The notes: a model not told the origin generated them from the letters alone. DNA of 33,182 nucleotides from Micromonospora sp. CPCC 205371 (GCF_026130045.1 NZ_JAIBNX010000021.1:19630-52811); one strand, 5' to 3'. Numbered from the stretch's first letter, positions 6,410 to 15,115 are shown. Program-made: numbers and translations.

Positions 6410-7876
6410 ATGCCCGACTCCGCAACCGTGGCCGCGTTCCTCGCCGTCGTCGGCGGTACGTCGCTGGTCGCGGTTGGAGCGCGCTGGTTCCGGCGGGACG
6501 ACTCCCTGCCCACGTTGGAGGGTTGGGCCCTGGCCAACCGGCGGTTCGGGGCGCCCACCACCTGGTTCCTGCTCGGCGGAACGATCTACACGGCGTATAC
6601 GTTCGCGGCGATGCCCGGCCTGGTGTACGGGGTGGGCGCGCTCGGGTTCTTCGCGCTCCCGTACACGGTGATCATCTATCCGATGGCGTTCGTGCTGCTG
6701 CCGCGGCTGTGGTCGGTGGCGCGCGAGCACGGGTACATCACGGTGGCCGACTACGTGAAGGGCCGGTACGACTCGGCGCCGCTCGCGCTGGTGGTGGCGC
6801 TGACCGGGATTCTGGCCACGATGCCGTACATCGCGCTCCAGTTGCTGGGCATCCGGGCGGTGTTGACGGCGGGTGGCCTATACCCGCGTGGGCTGGCCGG
6901 CGACCTGGCCATGATCGCGGTGTTCGCGGTGCTCGCGGCGGCCACGTACCGGCATGGCATCCGCGCCCCCGCGGTGATCTCGATGGTCAAGGGCGCGGCG
7001 ATCTTCGGGGCGATCCTCGCCGTGGTGGCGGTCGTCCTCGACGAGCTCGGTGGCCCGGGCCGGATCTTCGAGAGCGCCGAGTCGCGGAACGCGGCCCTCA
7101 CGCTGGACCCGGACCTGTACCCGGCGTTCGCCACCCTCGCCATCGGGTCCGCGATGGCGCTGCTGATGTACCCGCACGTCCTGACCGCCGCGTTCGCCGC
7201 GTCGGGCCCGCGGGCGCTACGGAAGGTCACGATCGCCCTGCCGGCGTGGACGGCGGTGCTGGGCCTGTTCGCGATGCTTGGGGTCGCCGCGCTCGCCGCC
7301 GGCGTCGAGGCACCGCCCGGCAACGCCGAGTCGGCGGTGCCGCTGCTGGTCGAGCAGCTCATGCCGGCGGCGCTCACCGGGGTGCTCTTCGGGGCGTTCG
7401 TCGTCGGCGCGCTCGTGCCTGCGGCGGTGATGTCCATCGCGGCGGCGACCGCGTTCGTGCGGAACATCTACGTCGAGTACTTCCACCCGACCGCCACGCC
7501 GAAGCACCAGACCCGGATCGCGCAGTTCGTGTCGCTGACCGCCAAGGTGGGCGCGGTCGCGTTCGTGCTTGGCCTGCGCAACCAGGACGCGATCAACCTG
7601 CAACTGCTCGGCGGGGTGTGGATCCTGCAGACGTTCCCGGCGGTCGCGATCGGCCTGTTCACCACGTGGCTACACAGGAACGCGCTGCTCGCCGGCTGGG
7701 CGGTCGGCATGGTCAGCGGCACGCTGCTGGTGGTGTGGGGCGGCTTTTCGGCGGTGGTGTCCGTGGCGGGCGTCCCGATGTACGCGGCGCTGGTCGCGTT
7801 CGTTCTGAACCTCGCCGTCGCGGCCGGTCTGACGCCGCTCTTCGCCAGCCCCCATCCTGCGGTGAGGGTCGTATGA
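6410..7876 (+). CDS. Sodium:solute symporter (SSS/SLC5 family), monocarboxylate-type
   Basis: About 488 residues from ATG 6410; earlier in-frame starts (for example 6359 and 6131) add non-hydrophobic sequence or run into the divergent cstA gene, so I prefer 6410 although no strong ribosome binding site decides it. The protein is nearly all membrane helices with SSS hallmarks: WALANRRFGAPTTWFLLGG near the N-terminus, YTAYTFAAMPG, and HGYITVADYVKGRYDS after the third helix, then ATMPYIALQLLGI. The overall pattern resembles actinobacterial monocarboxylate (acetate/pyruvate/lactate) symporters, but the substrate is not provable from sequence. Its stop overlaps the start of an ECF sigma gene (ATGA), an uncommon pairing. 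Opposite lies cstA, another likely pyruvate importer. Confidence 0.88.
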   Translation: MPDSATVAAFLAVVGGTSLVAVGARWFRRDDSLPTLEGWALANRRFGAPTTWFLLGGTIYTAYTFAAMPGLVYGVGALGFFALPYTVIIYPMAFVLLPRLWSVAREHGYITVADYVKGRYDSAPLALVVALTGILATMPYIALQLLGIRAVLTAGGLYPRGLAGDLAMIAVFAVLAAATYRHGIRAPAVISMVKGAAIFGAILAVVAVVLDELGGPGRIFESAESRNAALTLDPDLYPAFATLAIGSAMALLMYPHVLTAAFAASGPRALRKVTIALPAWTAVLGLFAMLGVAALAAGVEAPPGNAESAVPLLVEQLMPAALTGVLFGAFVVGALVPAAVMSIAAATAFVRNIYVEYFHPTATPKHQTRIAQFVSLTAKVGAVAFVLGLRNQDAINLQLLGGVWILQTFPAVAIGLFTTWLHRNALLAGWAVGMVSGTLLVVWGGFSAVVSVAGVPMYAALVAFVLNLAVAAGLTPLFASPHPAVRVV

Positions 7877-8388
7877 CCACACCTCTGAAGATCGCCACGG
7901 ATCAGGATGCCGCGCTCGCCGAGATCTTCCATTCCCAGTACGGGGCGATGCTGCGGCTCGCCGTGCTGCTCGGCGCCGACGACGCCGAAGACATCGTGGC
8001 CGAGGCGTTCTATCAGCTGTACCGGCGCTGGAAGAAGCTGCGCGAGACCGACGCGGCGGTCCCGTATTTGCGTTCCGTGGTCTGCAACCTCACCCGGATG
8101 CGCCTGCGCCACCTGCAGGTCGTGCGCAAACACTCCACTCCGGACGCCACCGAGCGGGCCGGCAGCTCCGCGGAGGCGGAGGCGCTGCTCCAGGACGACC
8201 AGCGGGCACTGGTGGCGGCGCTCAAGGAGCTGCCCGCCCGGTAGCGGGAGGCGCTCGTCCTGCGACACTGGTTGGGGCTGCGGGAAGCCGAAATCGCCGC
8301 CGCGATGGGCATTTCCTGCGGCGCCGTGAAATCGCATACCTCGCGCGGGATGGCCGCCCTCACGCGCGTGCTGGAGGAAAGACGATGA
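7873..8388 (+). pseudogene. ECF (group 4) sigma factor interrupted by TAG at region 4
   Basis: ATG 7873 overlaps the symporter stop. The frame encodes sigma region 2 (FHSQYGAMLRLAVLLGADDAEDIV, then EAFYQLYRRWKKL and PYLRSVVCNL), then a linker ending LKELPAR, then TAG at 8242-8244. The same frame continues without another stop: REALVLRHWLGLREAEIAAAMGISCGAV and so on, a complete region 4 helix-turn-helix ending at TGA 8386-8388, itself overlapping the next start. In homologues the residue at the stop is normally Gln (LPxRQREALVLR), so one CAG-to-TAG change explains it. As written, the product is 123 residues without the -35-binding domain; with Gln restored it is 171 residues. It may be a true nonsense allele, a readthrough site or a base-calling error. 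Confidence 0.88.
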
Positions 8389-8669
8389 CAACCGGCAGTA
8401 CCGAGGAACGGTTGCGGGAGACGCTGGACGCGTTCGCCGCGCAGGTCGACGCGGCGCCGCCCGCGTACGGGCCCGCGCACGCGCAGTGGCGGCGGCGTGA
8501 ACGCCGGCGCCGCCTCATCCTCGCCGTGCTGATCGCGATCGTCTTCGCGGTGGCGGACCTGATCGGGCTGTGGGCCCTGAACCAGACACAGGACCGGACG
8601 CCGGTCATCTTCGACGACCGCACCCGCATCAACGAGCCGGTCTCGCCGGCCGATGTCAACCCGCCCTAG
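8385..8669 (+). CDS. Small one-pass membrane protein of the sigma operon
   Basis: A 94-residue protein starting with ATG 8385, overlapping the stop of the sigma frame. Residues 1-47 are polar with a strongly basic cluster (QWRRRERRRR), residues about 49-67 form one membrane helix (LILAVLIAIVFAVADLIGLW), and the remaining 27 residues are polar and extracellular, assuming the basic side faces the cytoplasm. No domain is recognised. Position directly behind an ECF sigma factor and the single-helix topology make an anti-sigma-like role possible, but there is no recognisable zinc-binding anti-sigma motif (HxxxCxxC). If the upstream TAG blocks translation, coupling to this gene should also suffer. 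Confidence 0.7.
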   Translation: MTTGSTEERLRETLDAFAAQVDAAPPAYGPAHAQWRRRERRRRLILAVLIAIVFAVADLIGLWALNQTQDRTPVIFDDRTRINEPVSPADVNPP

Positions 8670-8723
8670 GACGATGGCGCGAGAGTGGCGCGGCGAGAGC
8701 GGGTTCCTCTATGGTCTGCGGCC

Positions 8724-9176
8724 ATGATCAAGATTCGTAGGGTTCTTACGGTGGTCGCCGCGGTGGCGGCCATTATCGGCGCGACCGGGACGCCGGCCTT
8801 GGCCGTGGACGACGGCTTCTACACCACCAGCGCCACACCGAGCAACTGCCCGGACGACGACGATCCCGCTGGGTACGTCTACTTCGTGGACTACGGCGAG
8901 GGTGACCTGAGCAACCCGGCGAAGAACGACGACTACGTGTCGATCCGGGACACCTGTGCCGACGGCGACGGCGTGGCCGCCTACGCCTGGCACAAGGGTG
9001 TGAAGCACGGTCCCAAGTACAACGGGCGGGGCTTCGACGAGTTCATGGTCTGGGACCCGTTCGGAAACGTCCTCCCCGGCGAGCGGATCGGCATCCAGAT
9101 CTGCTCGCAGAACGGGACGTACGGCACGCCGTACGACTGCGGCAGCGTCATCTACCGCACAAGCCAGGACGGCTGA
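8724..9176 (+). CDS. Secreted hypothetical protein with four cysteines
   Basis: ATG 8724 gives 150 residues with a classical signal peptide: KIRR, a hydrophobic core, and cleavage after TPALA (about residue 27). An upstream in-frame ATG at 8685 would bury the signal behind 13 charged residues, so 8724 is preferred. The mature part of about 123 residues is acidic early (CPDDDDPAGYVYFVDYG) and has four cysteines (SNC, DTC, IQIC, YDC), enough for two disulfides. Aromatic and glycine residues suggest a compact beta-rich fold. I recognise no family. Similar short exported proteins are frequent in Micromonosporaceae and Streptomyces. It has its own transcript or follows the sigma operon after 54 bases; a palindromic repeat lies just downstream. 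Confidence 0.75.
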   Translation: MIKIRRVLTVVAAVAAIIGATGTPALAVDDGFYTTSATPSNCPDDDDPAGYVYFVDYGEGDLSNPAKNDDYVSIRDTCADGDGVAAYAWHKGVKHGPKYNGRGFDEFMVWDPFGNVLPGERIGIQICSQNGTYGTPYDCGSVIYRTSQDG

Positions 9177-9190
9177 CCGCTCCCTTTCAT

Positions 9191-9240
9191 GGTCAGGGCG
9201 TCCTTCAAGTCGCCCTAACGACTTGAGGGACGCCCTGATC
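9191..9240. repeat. 50-bp palindromic repeat, family II, copy C
   Basis: Arms 9191-9212 and 9219-9240 (20 of 22 complementary) enclose a 6-base loop CCCTAA. It fills the gap between two convergent genes, so it could terminate both. A second copy is at 25804-25853 (about 43 of 50 identical). Confidence 0.8.
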
Positions 9241-9251
9241 ACAGTAGGGTG

Positions 9252-11858
9252 CTACACGGACGGCTCCAGGTGGATGGCGTGCAGGGCGGGCGCTGCCGGG
9301 CCCGCCGTGCCCCGCAGCAGCAGGGTCAGCCGGGTGCCGGCGGCGGCCCAGGCGCCCGGCACCCACAGGATCTCGGCGTCACCGCCGGAAAACCGTGGCC
9401 GCCTCGGGTCGTCGAGCCACACCCGCCCGATGCATTCCCCCGCGGCCCAGCCGGTCGCCCGTATCTGCGCACCCTCCAGCCGGATGACCCAGCCCACAGT
9501 GGACGGTGGCAGTTCGACGTCGAGCCAGGTCTCCTCGCCTGCTTCGAGAACGACCGGCAGCTCGACCGCCTCACCCTTGGAAGCAGTGTTGGCATACGCC
9601 GTCAGCGCCGCGTCATCCTCAGTCGTGCAGGACCAGCCGGTCACCGGCCGCAGGCTGAGCAGCTCAGCCCGGACGTCCTGACCGCTGGGATTGTGCGGCA
9701 TCGTCACCGACACGCGATCGGTGCTCGCCGGCAGCAGCAGCCAAGGATTTTCGGGGTGGACGGTCACCGCCTCACCACCGTCGACCGCGACTCGCACCGG
9801 TTCGGCCAGACCGACGAGGTGCAGAGCCGAATCACCAGCACCGGGGATCACTCGCGTGTACGTCACGGGAAGCCCCACCCGGGTGCTGCTCCAGCCGCCG
9901 AGCGTGCGCGTCGGTGCGGGCCGGCCGGCCCACTGCTCGTCGCCGCTCACGGTCCACAGCGCCGACAGGTCGCGCACCGCCTCGACCGTCCACACTGTTC
10001 CAAGGCCGCGCAGAGCGCCCAGCTTCAGAGCGGGCAGGCGGTCGTCGTCGAAGTTGGCGTGTCCCCATATCTCGACCGTGGCCCGGATGTCGACTGGCCC
10101 GGATACGTCCCGTACGCCGACGAGTGACGTGGCACCGAAGCCGGCGATCGTCGGCCTGGCCTGGCCCGCTATCGAGAGGTCGACCATGTCGGCGGCGCCG
10201 ACGATGAGCAGCTCGTCGACGCCGGTCAGGTCGGCGGTCGTGGTGTAGGTGCCGCGTCCACGGTAGACACCCAGCGCCTCCAGGGCCGGCGGCAGCTCGT
10301 GCACAGTGCCCGCCTTCGCTGGCGCCCTGCTGGGCCGCCGCTGTCCCGATACCAGGCCAGTGGCCCCCTTGGTGTGACCTTCGACCGGTGCTGGCGCTAG
10401 GTCGGTGACGCCGTCGGCGTGCAGCGCGGTGAGCCGGGCCGCTTCCGCCGGCGGCAGCACCACCAGCGTCACGGCTGTGCCGGGCACGTCGACGACCGTC
10501 CCCACCGGAATCACGAGCGGCGGGTGTCCAGAAAGGACGACCGTGACCGGTACAGGGGAGGAGAAGGCCAGCGCCACGCGGCCGTCTTCCGCGCCGACCG
10601 CCGCGAGGTCGGCGGACGCCAGCGCCAGTGTCAGGTCGGTGCCCCACGCGTGCAGCGGCACGTCGATCAGCACCAGCGGGCACGCGTCGGCGGGCACCTG
10701 GACCGTCACGCCGTCCAAGGTTGCCGTTCCGCATTCGGCGCCCAGGTTCGGCAGCGCGAGCAGCTGCCCGCCGCCGTCAAGGTCGAGCGCCGCCAGCGTG
10801 GTACTGGTCGGGAAGTCGGTCGTGACCTCGAAGCGCGGTACGCCCGACGTGGCAAGCGCCAGCCGCGGCCCGAGCGCGTCGACGACCCGCGCCAGCACCT
10901 GCGCCTCGACGAACTCCGGCCGTTCGACGCCGGTCGACGAGACGTACCCGCCGAAGTCGTACCCGTGGCTCATCAGGTTGCCCGGTGCACCCCAGTTGCC
11001 GCTCGACGGCGTATACCCGAAGTTCCAGCCGGACGACTGGAGGTACGGGGCGATCAGCGACGCGCCGCTCGCCAGCAGCCGCCGCAGCGTCCGGTGCCGG
11101 CGATTGGTCTCCGTGACGAGAAGCGGCAGCCCGCGGTCGGCGAGCAGGCCCGCGTACCGGCGCACCTCGCCTTCGATGTGCGGCGAGTCGTCGTCGGGGT
11201 AAAAGTTGCAGGCCGGTACGACACCGGACACGTCGCCGGTCGCCCCGGCCAGGTCGCCCTGGCCCGCACACGCGATCATCGGCACGGTGATGCCGTAGTC
11301 GACCGACTGGTCGCGCAGCGCCGTGATGTAGCTCGTGCGGTCGGCGCAGTCGAAGAAGTCCAGCTCGTTTTCGAGCTGCACCATGATGACCGGGCCACCG
11401 TTGGTGCACTGCCGTTCGGCGATCAGCGGCAGCACCTGGTCGAACCAGGCGCGCACCTGCGATAGGTACCGTGGCTCGCTCTGCCGCACTCGCAGCTGGG
11501 GGTCGAGGCCCAGCCAGGCCGGCAGCGCGCCACCGTCCCATTCGGAGCAGATGTACGGGCCGGGCCGCGCGATGACGTACAGGCCGGCGGCGTGCGCCAG
11601 ATCCAGGAAGGTGGCGACGTCACGCCGGCCCTCGAACGACCACTCGCCGGGCGCCGTCTCGTGGAAGTTCCACGGCAGGTACACGTCGACGCACGTGTAG
11701 CCGGACGCCCGCACCTGCGCCAGCCGCGCGGCCCACTCCTCGCGCGGCAGGCGGAAGTAGAACAACGAGGCGCAGAGCAGCAGCCTGGGCTGGCCGCCGA
11801 TCCGGATGCCACGTGCGTCGAGCTCGACGCCGCTCCTGACAATGGTCTGAACGCTCAC
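9252..11858 (-). CDS. Glycoside hydrolase family 35 beta-galactosidase
   Basis: GTG 11858 overlaps the stop of the upstream permease (GTGA), giving 868 residues; longer in-frame extensions would run through the permease. The N-terminal half is a GH35 TIM barrel: LPWNFHETAPGEWSFEG (61-77), the family motif RPGPYICSEWDGG (98-110), and MVQLENELDFF (159-169), with Glu165 the likely acid/base. Glu250 in LLVTETN is the probable nucleophile by position, though the sequence around it departs from the usual EYWNGW. The C-terminal half is made of beta-rich domains as in large GH35 enzymes. No signal peptide is present, so it should act in the cytoplasm on oligosaccharides imported by the adjacent ABC transporter, releasing terminal beta-galactose, for instance from galactan or arabinogalactan side chains. 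Confidence 0.9.
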   Translation of the reverse strand: MSVQTIVRSGVELDARGIRIGGQPRLLLCASLFYFRLPREEWAARLAQVRASGYTCVDVYLPWNFHETAPGEWSFEGRRDVATFLDLAHAAGLYVIARPGPYICSEWDGGALPAWLGLDPQLRVRQSEPRYLSQVRAWFDQVLPLIAERQCTNGGPVIMVQLENELDFFDCADRTSYITALRDQSVDYGITVPMIACAGQGDLAGATGDVSGVVPACNFYPDDDSPHIEGEVRRYAGLLADRGLPLLVTETNRRHRTLRRLLASGASLIAPYLQSSGWNFGYTPSSGNWGAPGNLMSHGYDFGGYVSSTGVERPEFVEAQVLARVVDALGPRLALATSGVPRFEVTTDFPTSTTLAALDLDGGGQLLALPNLGAECGTATLDGVTVQVPADACPLVLIDVPLHAWGTDLTLALASADLAAVGAEDGRVALAFSSPVPVTVVLSGHPPLVIPVGTVVDVPGTAVTLVVLPPAEAARLTALHADGVTDLAPAPVEGHTKGATGLVSGQRRPSRAPAKAGTVHELPPALEALGVYRGRGTYTTTADLTGVDELLIVGAADMVDLSIAGQARPTIAGFGATSLVGVRDVSGPVDIRATVEIWGHANFDDDRLPALKLGALRGLGTVWTVEAVRDLSALWTVSGDEQWAGRPAPTRTLGGWSSTRVGLPVTYTRVIPGAGDSALHLVGLAEPVRVAVDGGEAVTVHPENPWLLLPASTDRVSVTMPHNPSGQDVRAELLSLRPVTGWSCTTEDDAALTAYANTASKGEAVELPVVLEAGEETWLDVELPPSTVGWVIRLEGAQIRATGWAAGECIGRVWLDDPRRPRFSGGDAEILWVPGAWAAAGTRLTLLLRGTAGPAAPALHAIHLEPSV

Positions 11859-12757
11859 TTGACCCCCGCGCTTCCACCGCTGATGTCCATCTCGTACAGG
11901 TACCGCTGGCCCAGGTAGTACACGATGATCATGGGCAGCGTGAGCAGAATCGAGCCCACCATCACCAGGTTCCATGGTGGCGCCTGCATCGCCGCCGACG
12001 TGCTGCTGATGTACTGGATGCCGAGTGCCAGCGGCATCTTCGACTCGTCGTTCAGGTAGATCAGCGGGCCCATGAAGTCACCCCACGTGTAGGTGAGGGT
12101 GAAGATGCCGATCGCGATGAGAGCTGGCGTCAGCATCGGCAACATGATCCGGCGGTAGACGCCGAAGAAGCCCAGACCGTCGATCATCGCGGCCTCGTCG
12201 ATCTCCCTGGGCAGCCGAGAGACGAACTGCCGCACCAGGAAGACGTTGAAGCCGTTCGAGAAGAAGTTCGGGATGATGAGCGGCAGGAACGTGTTGATCC
12301 AGCCCAGCTCCTTGAACAGGATGAACTGCGGGATCATGGTGATCTGGGTCGGGATCATCATGGTCGCGATGACCACCATGAAGAGCACGTTCTTGCCCGG
12401 TGCCCGCAGGCGCGCGAAGGCGTACCCGATCAGCCCGCTGGAGAGCATCTGGCCGGCCACCGCGAAGATCGAGATGATCACGGAGTTCAGCAGGAAGCGG
12501 CCCATCGGCAGGCTGGTGTCGAAGACCCGGGTGAAGTTCTCCCAGTGAAACTCCCGCGGGATGATCGTGAACGCGTTCGCGTTGACCGTCTGGTCGGACG
12601 ACAGCGCGATCGACACCACCAGCACCAGCGGCACGCTGAGCACCGCTGAGACGATCATCAGCGTCGCGTACGTGAAGGGCGTGGCCCGGAAGGCACGTAC
12701 GGTGCGGGTTTGCCTAGCCGTCGGCCGCTCTACGGCGACGCCGGTCAGGACCGCCAT
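11855..12757 (-). CDS. ABC sugar transporter permease, MalG/GanQ type
   Basis: 300 residues from ATG 12757, which shares one base with the stop of the preceding permease (TGATG). Six hydrophobic segments and the inner-loop EAA motif (EIDEAAMIDGLGFFGVYRRIMLP) mark a carbohydrate importer permease of the second (MalG-like) subunit type. The extended periplasmic segment after the first helix (SSDQTVNANAFTIIP) is typical. It pairs with the upstream MalF-like subunit. No ATPase gene is in the operon, so a shared multiple-sugar ATPase such as MsiK of Streptomyces is the expected partner (family knowledge, not seen here). Confidence 0.93.
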   Translation of the reverse strand: MAVLTGVAVERPTARQTRTVRAFRATPFTYATLMIVSAVLSVPLVLVVSIALSSDQTVNANAFTIIPREFHWENFTRVFDTSLPMGRFLLNSVIISIFAVAGQMLSSGLIGYAFARLRAPGKNVLFMVVIATMMIPTQITMIPQFILFKELGWINTFLPLIIPNFFSNGFNVFLVRQFVSRLPREIDEAAMIDGLGFFGVYRRIMLPMLTPALIAIGIFTLTYTWGDFMGPLIYLNDESKMPLALGIQYISSTSAAMQAPPWNLVMVGSILLTLPMIIVYYLGQRYLYEMDISGGSAGVK

Positions 12758-13728
12758 CACTTCACCTCCGTCTCGTAGAACACCCACTTGCGCGCGGTCC
12801 GGAAGGCGATGAGGGTGAAGCCGAGGATGACGAGGAACAGCAGCCACGAGATCGCCGACGCGTATCCCATGTGGTAGAAGGCGAACGCCTGGTCGAAGAG
12901 GAACGGCACCAGGGTGATGCTCGCTTCCTCCGGCGCCTGGGTCTGGCCGCGCGTCAGCACATACACCTGCGAAAAGACCTGGAACGCGCCGATCAGACCC
13001 ATCACCAGGTTGAAGAAGATGATCGGGGTGAGCTGCGGGACCGTGATGCTCCAGAACTGCCGCGTCGGGCTGGCACCGTCCACTTCGGCCGCCTCGTACA
13101 GCTCCCTGGGGATGCCCTTCATCGCGGCGAGCAGGAGGACGGTGGCGCTGCCGACGCCCCAGACCGACAGCAGGATCAGCGACGGCTTGACCCAGGTCGG
13201 ATCCAGCAGCCACGTCGGGCCCGGAATGCCGGCGAGGCCGAGTACGTCGTTGAGGGGGCCCGAGGGCGCCAGCACCATCTTGAAGACCATCGCGGCCGCT
13301 ACGAGCGGCACCAGCGTCGGCAGGTAGATGAGGGTGCGGAACAGCTTGCGGGCCCGCACCTGCTTGTTGAGCAGGTTGGCGAGCCAGAGCCCGAGCAACA
13401 GGCCCAGCGGCACCGAGACCGCCGAGTAGTAGATGGTGTTCTTCAGCGCGATCCAGAAGACCGGGTCGTCGGTCAGCAACTGGCGGTAGTTGTCCAGCCC
13501 CACGAAGTTGGGCGTGGTGAACGAGTCCCAGTCGGTCAGCGAAAGGTAGATGGAGGCGACCATCGGCCCGAACAGAAACACCAGGAAGCCGATGATCCAT
13601 GGCGAGGCGAAGAGGTAGAACCAGAGCGCTTCCCGCCGGCGGCGCTTGCGCAGCGCGGCCGGACGGGCGGGAGTGCGCTCCGGGGCGGCACCGGCGCGAG
13701 CCGGTGCCGCCTCCGCGAGGTTGGTCAT
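12757..13728 (-). CDS. ABC sugar transporter permease, MalF/GanP type
   Basis: 323 residues from ATG 13728, two bases after the binding-protein stop. A basic, proline-rich cytoplasmic N-terminus (about 35 residues) is followed by WFYLFASPWIIGFLVFLFGPM and five further hydrophobic segments. The EAA loop reads ELYEAAEVDGASPTRQFW, the canonical contact site for the transporter ATPase. Together with the MalG-like subunit it forms the membrane channel of a CUT1-type oligosaccharide importer. Confidence 0.93.
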   Translation of the reverse strand: MTNLAEAAPARAGAAPERTPARPAALRKRRRREALWFYLFASPWIIGFLVFLFGPMVASIYLSLTDWDSFTTPNFVGLDNYRQLLTDDPVFWIALKNTIYYSAVSVPLGLLLGLWLANLLNKQVRARKLFRTLIYLPTLVPLVAAAMVFKMVLAPSGPLNDVLGLAGIPGPTWLLDPTWVKPSLILLSVWGVGSATVLLLAAMKGIPRELYEAAEVDGASPTRQFWSITVPQLTPIIFFNLVMGLIGAFQVFSQVYVLTRGQTQAPEEASITLVPFLFDQAFAFYHMGYASAISWLLFLVILGFTLIAFRTARKWVFYETEVK

Positions 13729-13730
13729 GG

Positions 13731-15035
13731 CTACCCCGCAGGCTTGATGATGGTTTCAAGCCGCTTCTGGATGGCATTCAAAGCGGTGCGGGCGTCTTCC
13801 TTGCCGATCCAGACGTTGTTGAGCCCATTCTCGAACGCCTTCTGCATCTCGTTCCACTCGGGAATGAACGGCGCCCGGTAGATGAAGGAGCTCGACTCGC
13901 CGAAGACGTCCATGTCGACCGGCTTGGTCATCCAGGTCGGCTTGAGGAACGCGTCGCTCTTCTGGACATCGAGGTTCGCGGGCACGTCCTGGCCGGTCTC
14001 GATGATGACCTTCTGCGCGTCCGGCGCGGTCAGGAACTCGATCGCCTTGAGGGCCGCTTCCGGGTTCTTGGCCGTGCGGGAGACGGCGAGGCCGCTGCCG
14101 AACGCGGTGACCGCCTGCTGCTTGCCCCGCCAGAGCGGCGCGATGTCCCATTCGATGTTGCTCTTCAGCAGCCCGCTGATGGCCCAGAATCCGGTGGCGT
14201 TGACCGCGATCTTGCCCTGTGCGAACGCGCCGTCGCCGCCGACGTCGGCGCCGAAGTCCGCGAACTGCTTCTGGGTCGGCACCACGCCGTGCTTGTTGAC
14301 GAGGTCACCGGCCCACTGCACCGCCTCGATGACCGGGTCGCTGTTCGCGGCCGGCTTGCCGCTGTCGTCGATGATCTTGCCGCCGTTCTGGTAGGCGAGG
14401 CTCCACCACTGAGCCCACCAGCCGGCACCCGCGAAGCCCCACTGCTTGCCCGGCACCGTGAGCTCCTTGAACGCGGACAGCGTGGTGTCCCAGGTCCAAT
14501 CCGCCGTGGGCGGCTGGATGCCCTTCGCCGCGAACAGAGTCTTGTTGTAGTAGACGATCATCGCGCCGGAGCGGTCCGGGATCGCGTAGACCTTGTCCTT
14601 GTACGAGTACAGCGAGCCGATCGGGCCGAACCGCTGCTCGAGGTCGATCCCCGCACCCTTGGCCAGATCGTCGAGCGGCGAAAGCTGGTTCTTGCTGGAG
14701 TACACGTTGACGTTCTCGGCGACCTGCATGATGTCCGGGCCGCTGCCGCCCGCGATCATCGTCTGGACCTTCTGCTCGTACGTCTCGCTCGGGATGAGCT
14801 GGAGCGTGATCGAGATGTCGGGGTACTTCTTGACCAACAGGTCGATGCGCTTCTGGTACGCGGTCTTGTCGGTCTCGCCGCCCCAGACCGTCATGACGAG
14901 CTTGCCGCCGCCGCTGCTGCTGGAGCCGCTGTCACCGTCACTGTCGGAACCGCACGCGGTGAGCGTGATGATGCCCGCCGCCGCACCGAGGCCGAGGAAA
15001 CCCCGGCGCGTCACTCGCGCTCTGTCGATCGTCAT
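13731..15035 (-). CDS. ABC sugar transporter substrate-binding lipoprotein
   Basis: ATG 15035 has AGGAGG nine bases upstream, which decides the start over an in-frame ATG at 15116. The 434-residue product begins with a twin-arginine-like signal (TRRGFLGLG, residues 9-17) ending in a lipobox LTAC (Cys28), then a Ser/Gly linker and a family 1 extracellular solute-binding fold (KLVMTVWGGETDKTAYQKR, GSGPDIMQVAENVNVY, KVYAIPDRSGAMIVYYNK). It should sit on the outer face of the membrane and deliver an oligosaccharide to the two permeases encoded downstream. The GH35 enzyme in the same operon points to a beta-galactoside such as galacto-oligosaccharide; this is inference. Confidence 0.92.
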   Translation of the reverse strand: MTIDRARVTRRGFLGLGAAAGIITLTACGSDSDGDSGSSSSGGGKLVMTVWGGETDKTAYQKRIDLLVKKYPDISITLQLIPSETYEQKVQTMIAGGSGPDIMQVAENVNVYSSKNQLSPLDDLAKGAGIDLEQRFGPIGSLYSYKDKVYAIPDRSGAMIVYYNKTLFAAKGIQPPTADWTWDTTLSAFKELTVPGKQWGFAGAGWWAQWWSLAYQNGGKIIDDSGKPAANSDPVIEAVQWAGDLVNKHGVVPTQKQFADFGADVGGDGAFAQGKIAVNATGFWAISGLLKSNIEWDIAPLWRGKQQAVTAFGSGLAVSRTAKNPEAALKAIEFLTAPDAQKVIIETGQDVPANLDVQKSDAFLKPTWMTKPVDMDVFGESSSFIYRAPFIPEWNEMQKAFENGLNNVWIGKEDARTALNAIQKRLETIIKPAG

Positions 15036-15115
15036 CGCGCAATGCCTCCTATCGAACCCGGCCTTCTGGATGCGACGGCGTCGCGTCGGCCCCGAGGCTG
15101 GATTGGGGGATGTCA

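Noticed and set aside
7873-8244. Complete small protein of 123 residues ending at TAG 8244
   Set aside because: The frame continues as a perfect sigma region 4, so the gene is better described as interrupted; a functional short form is kept only as a possibility.
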